NCBI GenBank assembly: GCA_026018925.1 | Contig: JAKSZU010000166.1 | Span: 248,001 to 312,000 of the forward strand | DNA length: 64,000 nt | Direction: 5' to 3' | DNA from: Tupaia tana | Lineage: Eukaryota; Chordata; Mammalia; Scandentia; Tupaiidae | Part shown: positions 59,443 to 64,000 of the stretch, in pieces | Layout of the letters: every line of letters starts with the position of its first letter | Numbering within the stretch: the stretch's first letter is position 1 | The notes under the pieces: model-generated | Databases searched by the model: none | The model's input: only the letters and a program-made list of their open reading frames with translations | Told to the model about the DNA's origin: nothing | Position numbers and translations under genes: made by a program

Positions 59443-61639
59443 GAATTATGAGTAGAAAATCTTCATTTCGCCTGTGCCCTGAAATATCTAGTTCCCAGTA
59501 TCCATGTGGAATCTTCTCAGAGAATGGCTCAACTCTCCTGCCTGGGAGAAAGGAGCAGAAGGGCTTATTAACAAAACAAAAGATGGAACTGAGAGCCAGA
59601 GAGAAATTCTACCTTTAAAAATATCGTAAAAAGGAAAAATTACCAAAAAAAATATGAGGACACAGGAGCACAGAGAGACAGAGACCTCAGAGACACAGAG
59701 ACAGGGATAGAAGGCCAGAGGGGCTCCCTACCACACTAGCTTTGCTTGCTGGAGGCTGAATTATGAGTAGAAAATCTTCATTTCGCCTGTGCCCTGAAAT
59801 ATCTAGTTCCCAGTATCCATGTGGAATCTTCTCAGAGAATGGCTCAACTCTCCTGCCTGGGAGAAAGGAGCAGAAGGGCTTATTAACAAAACAAAAGATG
59901 GAGCTGAGAGCCAGAGAGAAATTCTACCTTTAAAAAAATCGTAAAAAGGAAAAATTACCAAAAAAAAATGAGGAGACAGGAGCAGAGAGAGACAGAGACC
60001 TCAGAGACACAGAGACAGGGATAGAAGGCCAGAGGGGCTCCCTACCACACTAGCTTTGCTTGCTGGAGGCTGAATTATGAGTAGAAAATCTTCATTTCGC
60101 CTGTGCCCTGAAATATCTAGTTCCCAGTATCCATGTGGAATCTTCTCAGAGAATGTCTCAACTCTCCTGCCTGGGAGAAAGGAGCAGAAGGGCTTATTAA
60201 CAAAACAAAAGATGGAGCTGAGAGCCAGAGAGAAATTCTACCTTTCAAAAAATCGTAAAAAGGAAAAATTACTAAAAAATAATGAGGAGACAGGAGCAGA
60301 GAGAGACAGAGACCTCAGAGACACAGAGACAGTTATAGAAGGCCAGAGGGGCTCCCTACCACACTAGCTTTGCTTGCTGGAGGCTGAATTATGAGTAGAA
60401 AATCTTCATTTCGCCTGTGCCCTGAAATATCTAGTTCCCAGTATCCATGTGGAATCTTCTCAGAGAATGGCTGAACTCTCCTGCCTGGGAGAAAGGAGCA
60501 GAAGGGCTTATTAACAAAACAAAAGATGGAGCTGAGAGCCAGAGAGAAATTCTGCCCTTAAAAAAATCTTAAAAAGGAAAAATTACCAATAAAAATGAGG
60601 AGACAGGAGCAGAGAGAGACAGAGACCCTCAGAGACACAGAGACAGGGATAGAAGGCCAGAGGGGCTCCCTACCACACTAGCTTTGCTTGCTGGAGGCTG
60701 AATTATGAGTAGAAAATCTTCATTTCGCCTGTGCCCTGAAATATCTAGTTCCCAGTATCCATGTGGAAACTTCTCAGAGAATGGCTCAACTCTCCTGCCT
60801 GTGAGAAAGAAGCAGAAGGGCTTATTAACAAAACAAAAGATGGAGCTGAGAGCCAGAGAGAAATTCTACCTTTAAAAAAATCGTAAAAAGGAAAAATTAC
60901 CAAAAAAATATGAGGAGACAGGAGCAGAGAGACACAGAGAACTCAGAGACACAGAGACTGGATAGAAGTCCAGAGGGGCTCCCTACCACACTAGCTTTGC
61001 TTGCTGGAGGCTGAATTATGAGTAGAAAATCTTCATTTCGCCTGTGCCCTGAAATATCTAGTTCCCAGTATCCATGTGGAATCTTCTCAGAGAATGGCTC
61101 AACTCTCCTGCCTGGGAGAAAGGAGCAGAAGGGCTTATTAACAAAACAAAAGATGGAGCTGAGAGCCAGAGAGAAATTCTACCTTTAAAAAAATCGTAAA
61201 AAGGAAAAATTACCAAAAAAAAATGAGGAGACAGGAGCAGAGAGAGACAGAGACCTCAGAGACACAGAGACAGGGATAGAAGGCCAGAGGGGCTCCCTAC
61301 CACCCTACCTTTGCTTGCTGGATGCTGAATTATGAGTAGAAAATCTTCATTTCGCCTGTGCCCTGAAATATCTAGTTCCCAGTATCCATGTGGAATCTTC
61401 TCAGAGAATGGCTCAACTCTCCTGCCTGGGAGAAAGGAGCAGAAGGGCTTATTAACAAAACAAAAGATGGAGCTGTGAGCCAGAGAGAAATTCTACCCTT
61501 AAAAAAATCGTAAAAAGGAAAAATTACCAAAAAAAATGAGGAGACAAGAGCAGAGAGAGACAGAGACCTCAGAGACACAGAGACAGCGATAGAAGGCCAG
61601 AGGGGCTCCCAACCACACTAGCTTTTCTTGCTCGAGGCT
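59443..61639 (+). repeat. Zone C 7-monomer unit, first copy (190-196)
   Basis: Starts are 59443 (after GCTCGAGGCTG, a CTCGAG site; GGAACTG, AAATATCGTAA, GAGGACACAGGAGCAC), 59758, 60072 (AATGTCTC, CTTTCAAAA, ACAGTTATAG), 60386 (GGCTGAAC, TTCTGCCC, AATCTTAAA, CCAATAAAAATG), 60700 (CCTGTGAGAAAGAAG), 61013 and 61327 (GAGCTGTGAG, GACAAGAGC). The first six recur from 61640 at an offset of 2197-2198 bp. Monomer 60700 ends GAGACTGGATAG, one G shorter than its copy (about 60958). Confidence 0.88.
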
Positions 61640-63524
61640 GAATTATGAGTAGAAAATCTTCATTTCGCCTGTGCCCTGAAATATCTAGTTCCCAGTATCC
61701 ATGTGGAATCTTCTCAGAGAATGGCTCAACTCTCCTGCCTGGGAGAAAGGAGCAGAAGGGCTTATTAACAAAACAAAAGATGGAACTGAGAGCCAGAGAG
61801 AAATTCTACCTTTAAAAATATCGTAAAAAGGAAAAATTACCAAAAAAAAATATGAGGACACAGGAGCACAGAGAGACAGAGACCTCAGAGACACAGAGAC
61901 AGGGATAGAAGGCCAGAGGGGCTCCCTACCACACTAGCTTTGCTTGCTGGAGGCTGAATTATGAGTAGAAAATCTTCATTTCGCCTGTGCCCTGAAATAT
62001 CTAGTTCCCAGTATCCATGTGGAATCTTCTCAGAGAATGGCTCAACTCTCCTGCCTGGGAGAAAGGAGCAGAAGGGCTTATTAACAAAACAAAAGATGGA
62101 GCTGAGAGCCAGAGAGAAATTCTACCTTTAAAAAAATCGTAAAAAGGAAAAATTACCAAAAAAAAATGAGGAGACAGGAGCAGAGAGAGACAGAGACCTC
62201 AGAGACACAGAGACAGGGATAGAAGGCCAGAGGGGCTCCCTACCACACTAGCTTTGCTTGCTGGAGGCTGAATTATGAGTAGAAAATCTTCATTTCGCCT
62301 GTGCCCTGAAATATCTAGTTCCCAGTATCCATGTGGAATCTTCTCAGAGAATGGCTCAACTCTCCTGCCTGGGAGAAAGGAGCAGAAGGGCTTATTAACA
62401 AAACAAAAGATGGAGCTGAGAGCCAGAGAGAAATTCTACCTTTCAAAAAATCGTAAAAAGGAAAAATTACTAAAAAATAATGAGGAGACAGGAGCAGAGA
62501 GAGACAGAGACCTCAGAGACACAGAGACAGTTATAGAAGGCCAGAGGGGCTCCCTACCACACTAGCTTTGCTTGCTGGAGGCTGAATTATGAGTAGAAAA
62601 TCTTCATTTCGCCTGTGCCCTGAAATATCTAGTTCCCAGTATCCATGTGGAATCTTCTCAGAGAATGGCTGAACTCTCCTGCCTGGGAGAAAGGAGCAGA
62701 AGGGCTTATTAACAAAACAAAAGATGGAGCTGAGAGCCAGAGAGAAATTCTGCCCTTAAAAAAATCTTAAAAAGGAAAAATTACCAATTAAAATGAGGAG
62801 ACAGGAGCAGAGAGAGACAGAGACCTCAGAGACACAGAGACAGGGATAGAAGGCCAGAGGGGCTCCCTACCACACTAGCTTTGCTTGCTGGAGGCTGAAT
62901 TATGAGTAGAAAATCTTCATTTCGCCTGTGCCCTGAAATATCTAGTTCCCAGTATCCATGTGGAAACTTCTCAGAGAATGGCTCAACTCTCCTGCCTGTG
63001 AGAAAGAAGCAGAAGGGCTTATTAACAAAACAAAAGATGGAGCTGAGAGCCAGAGAGAAATTCTACCTTTAAAAAAATCGTAAAAAGGAAAAATTACCAA
63101 AAAAATATGAGGAGACAGGAGCAGAGAGACACAGAGAACTCAGAGACACAGAGACTGGGATAGAAGTCCAGAGGGGCTCCCTACCACACTAGCTTTGCTT
63201 GCTGGAGGCTGAATTATGAGTAGAAAATCTTCATTTCGCCTGTGCCCTGAAATATCTAGTTCCCAGTATCCATGTGGAATCTTCTCAGAGAATGGCTCAA
63301 CTCTCCTGCCTGTGAGAAAGGAGCAGAAGGGCTTATTAACAAAACAAAAGATGGAGCTGAGAGCCAGAGAGAAATTCTACCTTTAAAAAAATCGTAAAAA
63401 GGAAAAATTACCAAAAAATAATGAGGAGACAGGGGCAGAGAGAGACAGAGACCTCAGAGACACAGAGACAGGGATAGAAGGCCAGAGGGGCTCCCTACCA
63501 CTCTACCTTTGCTTGCTGGATGCT
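61640..63524 (+). repeat. Zone C 7-monomer unit, second copy (197-202)
   Basis: Starts are 61640, 61956, 62270, 62584, 62897 and 63211, repeating 59443-61326. Just before the anchor the text reads GCTTTTCTTGCTCGAGG, joining the left flank of monomer 189 (GCTTTTCTTGC) to the CTCGAG mark of monomer 190. The junction of the duplication is therefore within a few bases of 61623-61634. Differences from the first copy include AATGGCTC for AATGTCTC (62270 monomer), CCAATTAAAATG (about 62787) and CCTGTGAGAAAGG (about 63310). Confidence 0.87.
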
Positions 63525-64000
63525 GAATTATGAGTAGAAAATCTTCATTTCGCCTGTGCCCTGAAATAACTAGTTCCCAGTATCCATGTGGAACCTTCTC
63601 AGAGAATGCCTCAACTCTCCTGCCTTGGAGAAAGGAGCAGAAGGGCTTATTCACAAAACAAAAGATGGAGCTGAGAGCCAGAGAGAAATTCTACCTTTAA
63701 AAAAATCGTAAAAAGGAAAAATTACCAAAAAAAAAATGAGGAGACAGGAGCAGAGAGAGACAGAGACCTCAGAGACACAGAGACAGGGATAGAAGGCCAG
63801 AGGCCCTCCCTACCATACTAGGTTTGCTTGCTGGAGGCTGAATTATGAGTAGAAAATCTTCATTTCGCCTGTGCCCTGAAATATCTAGTTCCCAGTATCC
63901 ATGTGGAATCTTCTCAGAGAATGGCTCAACTCTCCTGCCTGCGAGAAAGGAGCAGAAGGGCTTATTCACAAAACAAAAGATGGAGCTGAGAGCCAGAGAG
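63525..64000 (+). repeat. Zone C monomers 203-204 (last truncated by the window edge)
   Basis: Monomer 203 (63525, after CCACTCTACC and GCTGGATGCTG; AATAACTAG, AACC, AATGCCTC, CCTTGGAG, CTTATTCAC) and monomer 204 (63840, after GAGGCCCTCC and CCATACTAGG; CTGCGAG, CTTATTCAC) repeat 58501 and 58816 at 5024 bp. Monomer 204 is cut at base 64000 inside GAGCCAGAGAG. The array continues beyond the window. Confidence 0.86.

Larger units (their letters stand above)
1..64000 (+). repeat. Tandem satellite array, about 314-bp monomer, about 204 head-to-tail copies
   Basis: The same unit recurs from the first base to the last with no other sequence between copies. Using the anchor GAATTATGAG, successive starts are 122, 436, 750, 1061, 1375, 1689, 2002 and so on to 63840, giving 204 anchors and a mean spacing of 313.9 bp. 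Spacing runs from about 310 (50026 to 50336) to 318 (38404 to 38722), almost all from A-tract length changes and one-base indels. All copies point the same way; I found no inverted monomer. Copies look very similar, typically differing at a handful of positions. The consensus has two CpGs only (in TTTCGCC and ATCGTAA), which suits a methylated vertebrate genome. I do not recognise the family. Plus strand is used only as the orientation of the unit as described here. Confidence 0.99.

Noticed and set aside
1-64000. Recurrent reading frames of about 60-107 codons on both strands, some with hydrophobic minus-strand products
   Set aside because: They recur once per monomer, overlap on opposite strands, start and stop at the same monomer positions and change frame with each A-tract indel. 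That is what an open stretch in a repeated unit gives. No family, signal or start context supports any of them.
1-64000. CRISPR-like array
   Set aside because: The unit is about 314 bp with no unique spacers, and copies abut directly. The composition is that of a eukaryotic satellite.
1-64000. Retroviral LTR or SINE as the origin of the monomer
   Set aside because: I see no primer-binding site, Pol III A and B boxes, TG...CA ends or target duplications. The A-tract and purine block alone do not show a transposon. A Dfam or Repbase search with the consensus would decide.

Overview
The whole window is one uninterrupted tandem satellite array. About 204 head-to-tail monomers, each about 314 bp (range about 310-318), run in the same orientation from the first base to the last. 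I see no gene, RNA gene, transposon, unique spacer or flanking sequence, so nothing here should be annotated as coding. The array is eukaryotic. The consensus monomer carries only two CpG dinucleotides, several A-tracts and a purine-rich block, and variants are shared between repeats in a higher-order pattern. CpG depletion plus layered higher-order repeats (HORs) suggests a vertebrate, perhaps a mammal, with pericentromeric, centromeric or subtelomeric heterochromatin as likely locations. I do not recognise the satellite family or the species.

I numbered monomers from the first GAATTATGAG anchor (monomer 1 at base 122, monomer 204 at 63840; mean spacing 313.9 bp) and typed them by diagnostic variants. 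This gives three zones. Zone A (1 to about 29.9 kb) is built on a 24-monomer HOR of about 7.53 kb. Copy 1 (2002-9531) and copy 3 (20191-27717) stay colinear at an offset of 18,186-18,189 bp. Copy 2 (9532-20190) has 34 monomers: it lost one and gained eleven through a 4-monomer duplication, a 2-monomer insert and a 5-monomer duplication. A strongly deleted copy 0 lies upstream and a partial copy 4 downstream.

Zone B (about 29.9-48.8 kb) is organised around a cassette of marked monomers: 'CTCAATTATG' then 'CTGAGTTATG', usually followed by 'ACCCGCC/GATCCAGAGATAA'. The cassette recurs seven times at intervals of 8, 17, 11, 5, 6 and 10 monomers. Zone C (about 46.3-64 kb, interleaved with the end of zone B) contains younger segmental duplications of 3, about 8 (at a 10-monomer offset) and about 6 monomers (at a 7-monomer offset).

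Several monomers are visible chimeras whose two halves match different HOR positions, which is the footprint of in-register unequal exchange. Runs of private one-base homopolymer insertions (8.3-9.1 kb, 31-42.4 kb) and deletions (43.2-47.1 kb) look at least partly like residual long-read consensus error and should be checked before fine comparisons. Short reading frames recur on both strands once per monomer; they are by-products of the repeat.
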